Source of the DNA: Streptomyces novaecaesareae
GTDB lineage: Bacteria; Actinomycetota; Actinomycetes; Streptomycetales; Streptomycetaceae
NCBI RefSeq assembly: GCF_000716875.1
Contig: NZ_JNWQ01000148.1
Coordinates: forward strand, 1-8,297
DNA length: 8,297 bases
Reading direction: 5' to 3'
In this document: piece by piece, positions 1 through 4,951 of the stretch
How the letters are laid out: each line of letters opens with the position of its first letter
Numbering within the stretch: position 1 is the first letter of the stretch
Program-made: the position numbers and the translations under genes
The notes under the pieces: model-generated
The model's input: only the letters and a program-made list of their open reading frames with translations
The model's database searches: none
Told to the model about the DNA's origin: nothing

Positions 1-2
1 CT

Positions 3-26
3 AAGGGTTGTCCCGTAACTGATCTT
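3..26 (+). repeat. IS-type terminal inverted repeat, left copy
   Basis: This 24-base repeat matches the reverse complement of 1111-1134 at 23 of 24 positions; the only mismatch is 19 against 1118. It starts AAGGGTTGTCCCGTAA and points inward, as the left end of an insertion sequence would. The DNA just inside it does not encode a transposase C-terminus on the minus strand, and the immediate flanks (CTA on the left, TGA beyond the right copy) are not a target duplication. It is probably an end from another copy or a remnant, not the true partner of the right end. Confidence 0.75.
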
Positions 27-189
27 TGGCAGCACGAGAGTGGCTGGCCGGGATCGCATCCCAGGTTCCCTTTGGGAGGCACTGACCTCGGTTCACCCCT
101 GCGACGGCACGCCACAGCAGCGGGTAGCAGACGCCTCCTCCCGACAACGTGCGGACCTCCCGACCTGGGGAGATGAGCAGGGCCCCTGT

Positions 190-195
190 TATCGT
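190..195 (+). promoter_or_regulatory. possible -10 box of a leaderless VOC transcript
   Basis: TATCGT fits the actinobacterial TANNNT -10 pattern and ends six bases before the ATG at 202. No Shine-Dalgarno sequence precedes that ATG, so a leaderless mRNA is plausible. No clear -35 box is seen. This is a weak call based on spacing alone. Confidence 0.25.
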
Positions 196-201
196 GCGCC
201 G

Positions 202-618
202 ATGTCAACGATCAAACAGTTCCAAGTGACCTTCGACTGCGCGGAGCCTGCGCGCCTCGCCGCCTTCTGGTGCGAGGTGCTGGGGTACGTCGAGGGCTTT
301 GCCACGTGGGAGGAGTACCATCGCTCGCTGCCGCCCGAGGATGAGATCTACTTCGCGTGCACTGATCCCTCGGGTGTGGGCCCGCGCTTGCTCTTCCAGC
401 GAGTTCCCGAAGGCAAGGTCGTCAAGAACCGGGTGCATCTCGATGTGCGGGCTGGCGCCGGGCTCGTGGGTGAGGAGCGCCTGGCCACACTCGAGGCCGA
501 ATGCGCGCGGCTGATGGCGCTCGGCGCGAAACACGTGCTGACGCAGCGCGCCGATGGCGTCAACGAGTCGTGCATCACGATGCAGGACATCGAGGGCAAC
601 GAGTTCTGCCTCGCCTGA
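202..618 (+). CDS. VOC family protein (glyoxalase-like fold)
   Basis: This is a 138-residue protein of the vicinal-oxygen-chelate superfamily, probably the Glyoxalase_6 type common in actinobacteria. The N-terminal strand and helix read FQVTFDCAEPARLAAFWCEV, the usual opening of the family. A second module follows with RVHLDV near residues 77-82 and ends in MQDIEGNEFCLA, the typical C-terminal strand. Members include glyoxalases, dioxygenases and drug-binding resistance proteins; the substrate cannot be read from the sequence. The frame stays open upstream to a GTG at 40, but those 54 residues do not look like the family and the ATG at 202 begins exactly at the domain. It sits alone between an IS end and the adapter junction at 686, so its neighbourhood is not reliable. 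Confidence 0.82.
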   Translation: MSTIKQFQVTFDCAEPARLAAFWCEVLGYVEGFATWEEYHRSLPPEDEIYFACTDPSGVGPRLLFQRVPEGKVVKNRVHLDVRAGAGLVGEERLATLEAECARLMALGAKHVLTQRADGVNESCITMQDIEGNEFCLA

Positions 619-685
619 TTCTCCTCCGAGACTGCGAGGTGGGGAGCCGTCTCCAGCCTTGGGGAACGTCGGGGCAGCCGATATC

Positions 686-713
686 CTGTCTCTTATACAC
701 ATCTCCGAGCCCA
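686..713. other. internal Nextera/Tn5 mosaic-end adapter (chimeric junction)
   Basis: Bases 686-704 are CTGTCTCTTATACACATCT, the 19-bp Tn5 mosaic end used in Nextera libraries. Bases 705-713 (CCGAGCCCA) continue as the read-2 adapter does. This is synthetic library sequence, not genome. Genuine DNA ends at about 685 on the left and resumes at about 714 inside a transposase gene. Telltale adapter peptides (GSEMCIRDR, SLIHISEP, GDVYKRQ) appear in frames that cross it. Joining of 1-685 to 714-8297 is unsupported. Confidence 0.97.
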
Positions 714-1102
714 TAGTTCTTCGACTGCTCGGCGACCTGGTGGTCGCGGGTGGGTACCAGCGTCCCGTCCATGATCAGCACCGCGTCCTTGGCGAAGCGC
801 CTGCGCGGGGCCAGCGCGAGCCTGGCGCCGAGGTGGTCGATGACGCGATCGGCGGTGGACTTGGACACTCCGAGGAGCGGCGCGAGTTGGCGCAGGGTCA
901 AGTTGGTGTGCCAGTACGCGGCCACCAGTAGCACCCGGTCCTCCAGGGACAGCTTCCACGGCCGACCACGGCCCGGCGCGTCGCCGCCCTCGCGGCGCAG
1001 CTGCCTCATCAACTTGCCGAAGGCACGCGGGCTCAGTCCGGCGAACGGGGCTATCCAGGACGGCTCAGACGCCGTGATCACACCAGCCACGGCCGAGATC
1101 AT
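714..1102 (-). pseudogene. IS5 family transposase, N-terminal fragment
   Basis: The protein opens MISAVAGVITASEPSWIAPF and continues with a helix-turn-helix region (about residues 64-84, LRQLAPLLGVSKSTADRVID). The first catalytic segment, VLIMDGTLVPTRDH, follows at about residues 108-121 and contains the first Asp of the DDE triad. It reaches AEQSKNY and then runs into adapter. Family members continue with roughly 130 more residues carrying the second Asp and the Glu, which are absent. The ATG at 1102 lies just inside the inverted repeat, as usual for these elements. The break is caused by the adapter, so the gene may be intact in the real genome. As given it cannot encode an active transposase. 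Confidence 0.85.
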
Positions 1103-1110
1103 CCCACGGC

Positions 1111-1134
1111 AAGATCACTTACGGGACAACCCTT
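1111..1134 (-). repeat. IS terminal inverted repeat, right copy
   Basis: Reverse-complement partner of 3-26, 23 of 24 bases identical. It sits eight bases upstream of the transposase start and marks the outer right boundary of the element. The stop codon of the flanking zinc-ribbon gene (1115-1117) lies inside it. Confidence 0.85.
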
Positions 1135-1432
1135 GACCTCTGTCTCCTCGGGCGTCGTGGTCCAGGAACTTGATCAGTCGCGCTTCCGAACGCAGAAGCC
1201 GCTCTCGCAGTTCAAGGGGAAGAGAGGCGAGGGCGTCGACCAGGACTCGCTGGCGCGGGATGTGCACCAGGTTGCTGCAGTAGATCCTGCAGCTGGAGCA
1301 CCAGGCGAGTCCGACGCAGCGCTCGAACATGGTGGACCCGGGCGGATGGAAGCGGTACTGGTACGAGCGGATGGGCGTTCCGCAGGCGGCGCAGACTCGC
1401 CTATCGCCGTCGGGAACCGTGTCCCAGGTCAT
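1115..1432 (-). CDS. zinc-ribbon-like hypothetical protein, 3' end altered by IS insertion
   Basis: This is a 105-residue protein of unknown function. It has two Cys pairs, C14-x2-C17 (VCAACGTP) and C45-x2-C48 (WCSSC), with extra Cys at 39 and 52, a pattern expected of a small zinc-binding fold. The second half is a charged helical tail (LASLPLELRERLLRSEARL). The start at 1432 is preceded by GAAGGG only two bases away, which is tight but usable. The last six codons or so (GLSRK and stop) are read from the inverted repeat at 1111-1134, so the native C-terminus was probably different. A role in DNA or RNA binding is only a guess from the Cys pairs. Confidence 0.6.
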   Translation of the reverse strand: MTWDTVPDGDRRVCAACGTPIRSYQYRFHPPGSTMFERCVGLAWCSSCRIYCSNLVHIPRQRVLVDALASLPLELRERLLRSEARLIKFLDHDARGDRGQGLSRK

Positions 1433-1804
1433 GACCCTTCGCCAGTACTGCCGCCCGGCCGGTGTTCTTCAAGTCGTCATACCAAGCATTCTCCATCCCC
1501 GGGAGTCGGCCAGCACAGTCGTCCGAGTCGGGCTCGGGCCGATCAGGGTTCCAGCAGCGGCCCCAGCGCCTCCTGCATCTCGGCGAAACCTGCCAGGCCG
1601 TGACCGGCATCCGCCCGGTCACGCTAGCCGTGATTCGCCCGAGCTCGCCGAGGGCCACGACGACGGCATGCCGAACTCATGCGCGGACAGCGCTCGCCAC
1701 CGCTGTCAAGACCGGGGACGTGCCCGACGCCTGAACATCCTTGCGCGGGAAGTCGGCCCGGCCGGCTTCTCGCGCACACTTCTTCCCGCCCGTGCTCGGG
1801 TTGG
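1433..1804. other. gene-poor stretch with possible coding debris
   Basis: I find no intact gene in these 372 bases. On the minus strand one frame reads GELGRITASVTGR (about 1612-1650), and after a shift the next frame reads DAGHGLAGFAEMQEALGPLL up to a stop at 1543-1545. Together these look like the C-terminal half of a small helical protein broken by one frameshift, but I do not recognise the family. A short frame at 1401-1496 (minus, starting MENAWYDDLKNTGR) overlaps the start of the zinc-ribbon gene and is unsupported. Confidence 0.4.
1543..1676 (-). pseudogene. possible decayed small CDS (unrecognised)
   Basis: Minus-strand translation from 1676 gives VRHAVVVALGELGRITASVTGR in one frame. 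A stop-free continuation in another frame, RADAGHGLAGFAEMQEALGP to a TGA at 1543-1545, would complete a natural-looking alanine- and leucine-rich C-terminus if the frame slipped near 1612-1620. In-frame stops at 1624-1626 and 1677-1679 bar a single ORF. The sense is inferred from residue composition only and no family was identified. Confidence 0.25.
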
Positions 1805-2002
1805 TCAGTCCGTGGCCTTGGGGTGGCCGGTTCCCGCATAGGTGATCCAGGCCGTGCGGTTGGCGTCGTCGATCAGGTACCAGAGGCAACCGCCGCCAGT
1901 GACTGTTCCCAGCCCTCCGCCGCTTCGGAGTTGGCAAACCGGAGGTCGTACTCATCGCCGGTCGGGGGTTGGCGCAGCGCGGTCGCCGCGCTTCGGGCTC
2001 AC
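1805..2002 (-). pseudogene. RelE/ParE-like toxin pseudogene
   Basis: Three pieces of a Streptomyces-type RelE-like toxin lie in order. Piece one starts at a GTG at 2002 (VSPKRGDRAAPTP) and hits a stop at 1952-1954. Piece two, 1956-1903 in another frame, reads DEYDLRFANSEAAEGWEQ; dropping one base in the A/C run near 1966-1971 would join them as PPTGDEYDLRF. Piece three, 1903-1805, reads VTGGGCLWYLIDDANRTAWI and ends in GHPKATD and a TGA, the typical toxin C-terminus. From memory of the family, intact relatives are about 115-120 residues, so roughly 45-60 residues between GWEQ and VTGGG have been deleted. The GTG overlaps the antitoxin stop (GTGA, 1999-2002), the usual translational coupling. 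It cannot make an active RNase toxin. Confidence 0.75.
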
Positions 2003-2472
2003 TCGTCCGCCTCTGGCACCGGGACGGGCCCGAGGTCGCCTTCGGGCTCGCGGGTGAGGACTGCGTACAACGCAGGGTCCGCGTGGATCTCGGCACTGTG
2101 CTTCCACTGTTCCAGCAGCAGCGCGAGCGGGGCGAGGTTGTCCAGGGCCACCGCACCGCGCGCCGTGTCGACCAGTTCGGCGAGCAGGGTGTCGATGTCC
2201 TCGGCGGGCAGGAAGGTGCTCCACGGCAAGGCGTCGGGCAGTGCCTGGCGCAGTGCGTCGATGTTCTCGGTCCGCACCAGACCCGTGAGCAGGCGGGCGG
2301 TGAAGTCCATGACCGTGGCGTCGCGCTCCATCTGGTCGACGCGCATCAGGGCGAGATCTCCGGCGTCGCGTCGCCGGAGTCTCAGTGCCCGGACGGCGTC
2401 CAGTCTGCGCGTGGTCGCAGCGGGGTGGTGCAACAGGTCGCTGAAGGGCACGTCCTCGTAGGCCGCAGTCAT
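1999..2472 (-). CDS. Phd-like antitoxin with DUF6247-like C-terminus
   Basis: This is a 157-residue antitoxin, intact although its toxin is decayed. The N-terminal part reads VPFSDLLHHPAATTRRLDAV and then RALRLRRRDAGDLALM, the layout of actinobacterial prevent-host-death (Phd/YefM-type) DNA-binding antitoxins. The C-terminal part (ALRQALP, then ALDNLAPLALLLEQWKHSAE and DPALYAVLTRE) resembles the DUF6247-like toxin-binding region that precedes RelE genes in Streptomyces. I chose the ATG at 2472 because the family starts MTAAYE; the frame extends to an ATG at 2514 without a ribosome binding site. Its role would be to repress its own operon and neutralise the partner toxin. With that toxin broken, it may be on the way to loss, or may protect against related toxins. 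Confidence 0.75.
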   Translation of the reverse strand: MTAAYEDVPFSDLLHHPAATTRRLDAVRALRLRRRDAGDLALMRVDQMERDATVMDFTARLLTGLVRTENIDALRQALPDALPWSTFLPAEDIDTLLAELVDTARGAVALDNLAPLALLLEQWKHSAEIHADPALYAVLTREPEGDLGPVPVPEADE

Positions 2473-2479
2473 GACATCC

Positions 2480-2485
2480 ACAGTA
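2480..2485 (-). promoter_or_regulatory. possible -10 box of the antitoxin operon
   Basis: On the minus strand TACTGT fits TANNNT and lies seven bases before the ATG at 2472, which has no good Shine-Dalgarno sequence. This suggests a leaderless antitoxin mRNA. The -35 region (GCGCTC) is poor, so confidence is low. Confidence 0.25.
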
Positions 2486-2525
2486 GCTCGGATATTCGCG
2501 ACGAGCGCGTGCATCGGGGGAAGCG

Positions 2526-3698
2526 TCAGTGCTGTCCGTGGTGGTCGCGGGCCACGTGCTCACCGTTCTCCGGGGAGCCGCCCATCATGCGGAGCATCGC
2601 GGGGCCGCCGGTGCGGAGGAAGCGGATCAGCAGGATGGTGGCGAGGAGTAGGAAGGCGATGTTGAGCCAGGTGGTGTAGTTCCACTCGACGCCGGACATC
2701 GGGATCTTCGCGTTCCGCTGGTCGGGGACCAGGCCGAGGCCGCCGAAGAGGAACTCGACGACGTAGCCGGCGAGGACCATCGCCGTGTAGAAGGTGCCGA
2801 GGAGGAAGAGGGCTGTCCGAACGCCGTAGTACTTCCGGTAGATGTTGAGGATCGGCAGGATCAGCAGGTCGGCGAAGATGAACGAGACCACGCCGCCGAA
2901 GCTGATGCCGCCCTTCCAGAGCACCACGGCCAACGGCACGTTGCCGATCGAGCAGACGAAGGACGCGATCGCCACCAGCGGGCCGATCAGCGGGCCCCAG
3001 AGCTTGCCGGCGAGGGGGTGGTCGGCGAAGAAGAAGGCCTGCCAGAAGGAGTCGGGCACCCAGGCGGCGATGGCGCCGGCGATGAGCAGGCCGAGGACGA
3101 GGTCGCGGAGAATCGCCGCCCACTCCATCACGAAGACGTGCGCGACGGACGTGACGCCCTGGCGGGACAGCAGGCGGCGGGCGAAGGAGCCTTCCCCGGC
3201 GACCGACATGTCCATCGCCGCGTGGCCCTCCATCGAGCCCGCGCGACCGAACTCGGCTTCGTGGCGGGCCTCGCGCAGCAGGCGGTCGCGCAGTAGCAGG
3301 CGGAAGAGGACGGCGAGTACGAGGATCATCACCGGCCCGCCGACGAACTCGGCCGCGGTGAACTGCCAGCCGAGCAACAGGGCCAGGATGACGCCGAGTT
3401 CGACGACCAGGTTGGTGGAGGCGATCTCGAAGGCCATCGCGGCGGTGAAGTTCGCGCCCTTGCGGAACAGCGAGCGGGCCAGGGCGACGGCCGCGTACGA
3501 GCAGGAGGAGGACGCGGCGCCGAGGGCGGAGGCGACGGCGAGGGTGCGCGGGCGGTCGTCGCCGAGCAGCCGGACGACGGTGGACTTGTGGACCACGGCC
3601 TGGACGACGGCGGAGAGCAGGAAGCCGAGGATCAGGGCCCAGGTGATCTCCCAGGTCATCGATCCGGCGATGGACAGCGCGTGCAGGAGCGCATGCAT
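2526..3698 (-). CDS. ArsP/SO_0444-type metal efflux permease (PF03773-like)
   Basis: This is a 390-residue polytopic membrane permease of the DUF318/ArsP_1 family, which exports metal or metalloid species. It has about eight hydrophobic segments, near residues 15-37, 52-74, 84-110, 118-137, 195-213, 236-260, 266-285 and 295-361 (the last probably two). Two family motifs are clear: GAASSSCSYAAVA at 60-72 with C66, and FVCSIGNVPLAVVLW at 247-261 with C249; these Cys residues lie in membrane segments and are likely on the transport path. The central loop has a Met/His-rich patch (SMEGHAAMDMS, 155-165) and the tail ends HHGQH, both plausible metal-binding sites. The ATG at 3698 is preceded by GGGGAAGG. 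It is divergent from a CopZ-like chaperone with shared CsoR-like sites, so Cu(I) or Cu/Zn export is more likely than arsenic. No ars gene is nearby. Confidence 0.85.
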   Translation of the reverse strand: MHALLHALSIAGSMTWEITWALILGFLLSAVVQAVVHKSTVVRLLGDDRPRTLAVASALGAASSSCSYAAVALARSLFRKGANFTAAMAFEIASTNLVVELGVILALLLGWQFTAAEFVGGPVMILVLAVLFRLLLRDRLLREARHEAEFGRAGSMEGHAAMDMSVAGEGSFARRLLSRQGVTSVAHVFVMEWAAILRDLVLGLLIAGAIAAWVPDSFWQAFFFADHPLAGKLWGPLIGPLVAIASFVCSIGNVPLAVVLWKGGISFGGVVSFIFADLLILPILNIYRKYYGVRTALFLLGTFYTAMVLAGYVVEFLFGGLGLVPDQRNAKIPMSGVEWNYTTWLNIAFLLLATILLIRFLRTGGPAMLRMMGGSPENGEHVARDHHGQH

Positions 3699-3747
3699 GG
3701 TGGTCCGCCTTCCCCAGGTGTGACGGGATTCGATGGGCGCGGCACAC

Positions 3748-3753
3748 CATATA
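3748..3753 (-). promoter_or_regulatory. putative -10 box for the permease gene
   Basis: On the minus strand TATATG lies about 50 bases upstream of the permease ATG. The CsoR-like palindrome 3752-3766 sits just upstream and touches it, so a bound repressor would block polymerase. The -35 position (TGTTCC, 3771-3776) is weak. Confidence 0.45.
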
Positions 3754-3766
3754 CCTGTAGGGGGTA
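3752..3766. promoter_or_regulatory. CsoR-like operator 1 (permease side)
   Basis: TACCTGTAGGGGGTA has the form TACCN-N5-GGGTA, the half-site and spacing pattern of CsoR copper-repressor sites in actinobacteria. It lies in the spacer next to the predicted permease -10 box. A second copy is 67 bases away, centre to centre, on the copZ side. No csoR gene is in the window. Confidence 0.65.
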
Positions 3767-3789
3767 TTCAGGAACAGCGGCGCGCCGCA

Positions 3790-3799
3790 GCCCCGGGGC
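3790..3799. repeat. 10-bp GC palindrome between the two operators
   Basis: GCCCCGGGGC is a perfect palindrome midway between the CsoR-like sites. It may be chance in high-GC DNA; no function is claimed. Confidence 0.3.
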
Positions 3800-3818
3800 G
3801 GTCGAATAGCTCTCTCAT

Positions 3819-3833
3819 TACCCTAGGGGGGTA
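3819..3833. promoter_or_regulatory. CsoR-like operator 2 (copZ side)
   Basis: TACCCTAGGGGGGTA has inverted TACCC and GGGTA half-sites separated by five bases, a better match to the CsoR pattern than operator 1. Its right end overlaps the predicted copZ -10 box (3832-3837). This predicts repression that is released when Cu(I) binds CsoR. Confidence 0.72.
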
Positions 3834-3837
3834 TGTT
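3832..3837 (+). promoter_or_regulatory. putative -10 box for the chaperone gene
   Basis: TATGTT fits TANNNT and overlaps operator 2. The -35 position is poor (GCTCTC), as expected for a promoter governed by a repressor site. The implied transcription start near 3844 would give a leader of about 70 bases. Confidence 0.45.
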
Positions 3838-3857
3838 ATGTTCTGAAAGCGAAGCAG

Positions 3858-3882
3858 CCGCAGGGGCCAACTCCCCTCGCGG
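3858..3882 (+). promoter_or_regulatory. hairpin in the copper-chaperone leader
   Basis: CCGCAGGGG (3858-3866) pairs with CCCCT (3873-3877) and GCGG (3879-3882), a nine-pair stem with a one-base bulge at 3878 and loop CCAACT. It lies in the predicted 5' UTR, about 20 bases before the ribosome binding site. It could stabilise the mRNA or slow transcription. It has no T run and does not hide the start. Confidence 0.4.
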
Positions 3883-3915
3883 CGCAGGGAACTTGACGAC
3901 ACAGGGAGCACACCC

Positions 3916-4236
3916 ATGAGCGAGACCACCGTCACCGTCCAGCCGGCCGCCGTCGAGGCCTCCTCCTGCTGCGGCTCCTGCAGCACCGGTGCCGCCGAGA
4001 CCCCCGCCGCCGCCTCCGCCCTGACCTCGGCCTTCCAGGTCAAGGGCATGACCTGCGGACACTGCGTCACCGCCGTCACCGCCGAGCTGAAGAAGATCGA
4101 CGGCGTCACCGAGGTCGCCGTGGACCTCGCCACCGGCAAGGTCACCGTCGGCAGCGCCCGGCCGCTCGTCGACGCCGACGTGGCCGCCGCCATCGACGAG
4201 GCCGGCTACGACCTGGTCGGCCGCCTCGACGGCTGA
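3916..4236 (+). CDS. copZ: CopZ-like heavy-metal-associated copper chaperone
   Basis: This is a 106-residue cytoplasmic metallochaperone. Residues 39-105 form an HMA domain with the Cu(I)-binding motif GMTCGHC (C47, C50), the family helix VTAVTAELKKIDGV and the closing GYDLVG. The first 38 residues add a low-complexity extension with CCGSC (C18, C19, C22), which is not part of a standard CopZ of about 70 residues and may be a second thiol metal site. The ATG has AGGGAG (3903-3908) seven bases upstream. It is divergent from the permease, with CsoR-like operators between them, so it probably hands Cu(I) to that transporter or to a CopA ATPase elsewhere. A mercury-binding (MerP-like) role is less likely, as no mer genes are present. 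Confidence 0.88.
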   Translation: MSETTVTVQPAAVEASSCCGSCSTGAAETPAAASALTSAFQVKGMTCGHCVTAVTAELKKIDGVTEVAVDLATGKVTVGSARPLVDADVAAAIDEAGYDLVGRLDG

Positions 4237-4300
4237 GGCCGGCAAGTCGTACCTCTACGACCTGCGCCGCGTCGACGCCCCCCGGCCCTGACGGACCGAA

Positions 4301-4316
4301 CGGCCCGAACGGGCCG
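4301..4316. terminator. hairpin between convergent genes
   Basis: CGGCCC-GAAC-GGGCCG forms a six-pair GC stem with a four-base loop. It lies between the converging ends of the chaperone (4236) and the MOSC gene (4340), where a bidirectional terminator would be useful. There is no T run, which is common in Streptomyces. Confidence 0.45.
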
Positions 4317-4339
4317 GACAGCACCGAGCCGTACGCCCG

Positions 4340-4882
4340 TCAGACCCGGTCGAGCGCCCGGTGCGGCCCGTCCGGCAGCTCGACCGCGATCGGGTCGCCG
4401 GGCCGGATCGCGCCGCCCGTGCGGACGATGCCCATGATCCCGGCGCGGCGGACGATCGTGCCGTCCTCGGCGCGGCCGACGACCTGCTTGAGCAGGCCCG
4501 CCCGGTAGTTGTCGATCTGCGCGCACGGATTGCGCAGGCCGGTGACCTCCACCGCCGCGTCGGGGCCGATCCGCAGCACCGCGCCGACCGGCAGGCCGAG
4601 CAGGTCCACGCCCTCGGTGGTGATGTTCTCGCCGAGCGCGCCCGGTGCCACGTCGAAGCCGGACTCGGCGAGCTCGGTGAGGAGTTCGCGGTGGATGAGG
4701 TGGACCTGGCGCAGGTTGGGCACGGTCGGGTCCTGGGCGACGCGCGAGCGGTGCTTGACCGTCACTCCGGCGTGCACGTCGCCTTCCACGCCGAGGCCGG
4801 CGAGCAGGGTGATGCCGGGCCGGTTCGGCTTGGTGAACGAGTACTCGGCGTTGCTGCTGACTGCCACCACGGTGCCGGTCAT
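4340..4882 (-). CDS. MOSC domain-containing protein
   Basis: This is a 180-residue protein with a single MOSC domain, the module found in molybdenum-cofactor sulfurases and in YiiM/mARC-type enzymes. The family features are GVEGDVHAG at 31-39, a central GALGENITTEG at 81-91, and LRNPCAQID at 116-124 with the conserved Cys (C120) thought to carry sulfur or bind cofactor. The size matches stand-alone bacterial MOSC proteins, which act in sulfur transfer or N-hydroxylated base reduction; the exact substrate is unknown. I chose the ATG at 4882 because AGGAGGG lies eight bases upstream; an upstream ATG at 4900 overlaps that site. It lies 69 bases downstream of the TetR gene on the same strand and may be partly co-transcribed. 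Confidence 0.88.
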   Translation of the reverse strand: MTGTVVAVSSNAEYSFTKPNRPGITLLAGLGVEGDVHAGVTVKHRSRVAQDPTVPNLRQVHLIHRELLTELAESGFDVAPGALGENITTEGVDLLGLPVGAVLRIGPDAAVEVTGLRNPCAQIDNYRAGLLKQVVGRAEDGTIVRRAGIMGIVRTGGAIRPGDPIAVELPDGPHRALDRV

Positions 4883-4951
4883 GTCTCGGACCCTCCTCAC
4901 GGATGTGCGTTCGATCGGCCCCGAGCATAGGCCCCGCCCGAGTGCCGCAGC

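Larger units (their letters stand above)
714..1134 (-). mobile_element. IS5-type insertion sequence, right-end fragment
   Basis: This fragment holds a terminal inverted repeat (1111-1134) and the first 129 or so codons of a transposase reading leftward. The rest of the element is replaced by adapter sequence at 686-713. A full element of this kind is usually about 0.8-0.9 kb, so roughly half is missing. IS copies are repeats that break short-read assemblies, which fits a contig misjoin here. Confidence 0.85.

Noticed and set aside
40..201. N-terminal extension of the VOC protein from the GTG at 40
   Set aside because: The 54 extra residues show no family likeness and begin near the IS repeat; the domain starts at the ATG at 202.
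205..714. Minus-strand ORF starting MGSEMCIRDR, and related ORFs crossing 686-713
   Set aside because: The first residues are translated Nextera adapter and the rest is the antisense of the VOC gene.
2560..2590. Possible arsenic resistance operon because of the ArsP-like permease
   Set aside because: No arsR, arsC or other ars gene is present, and the permease shares its control region with a copper chaperone.
2560..3750. Minus-strand 396-residue Arg/Pro-rich ORF and plus-strand 293-residue ORF over the permease
   Set aside because: They are out-of-frame shadows; the permease frame has membrane segments and family motifs.
4238..4292. Short peptide frame AGKSYLYDLRRVDAPRP after the chaperone stop
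   Set aside because: No start codon or ribosome binding site and too short; the stretch is treated as spacer before the terminator hairpin.
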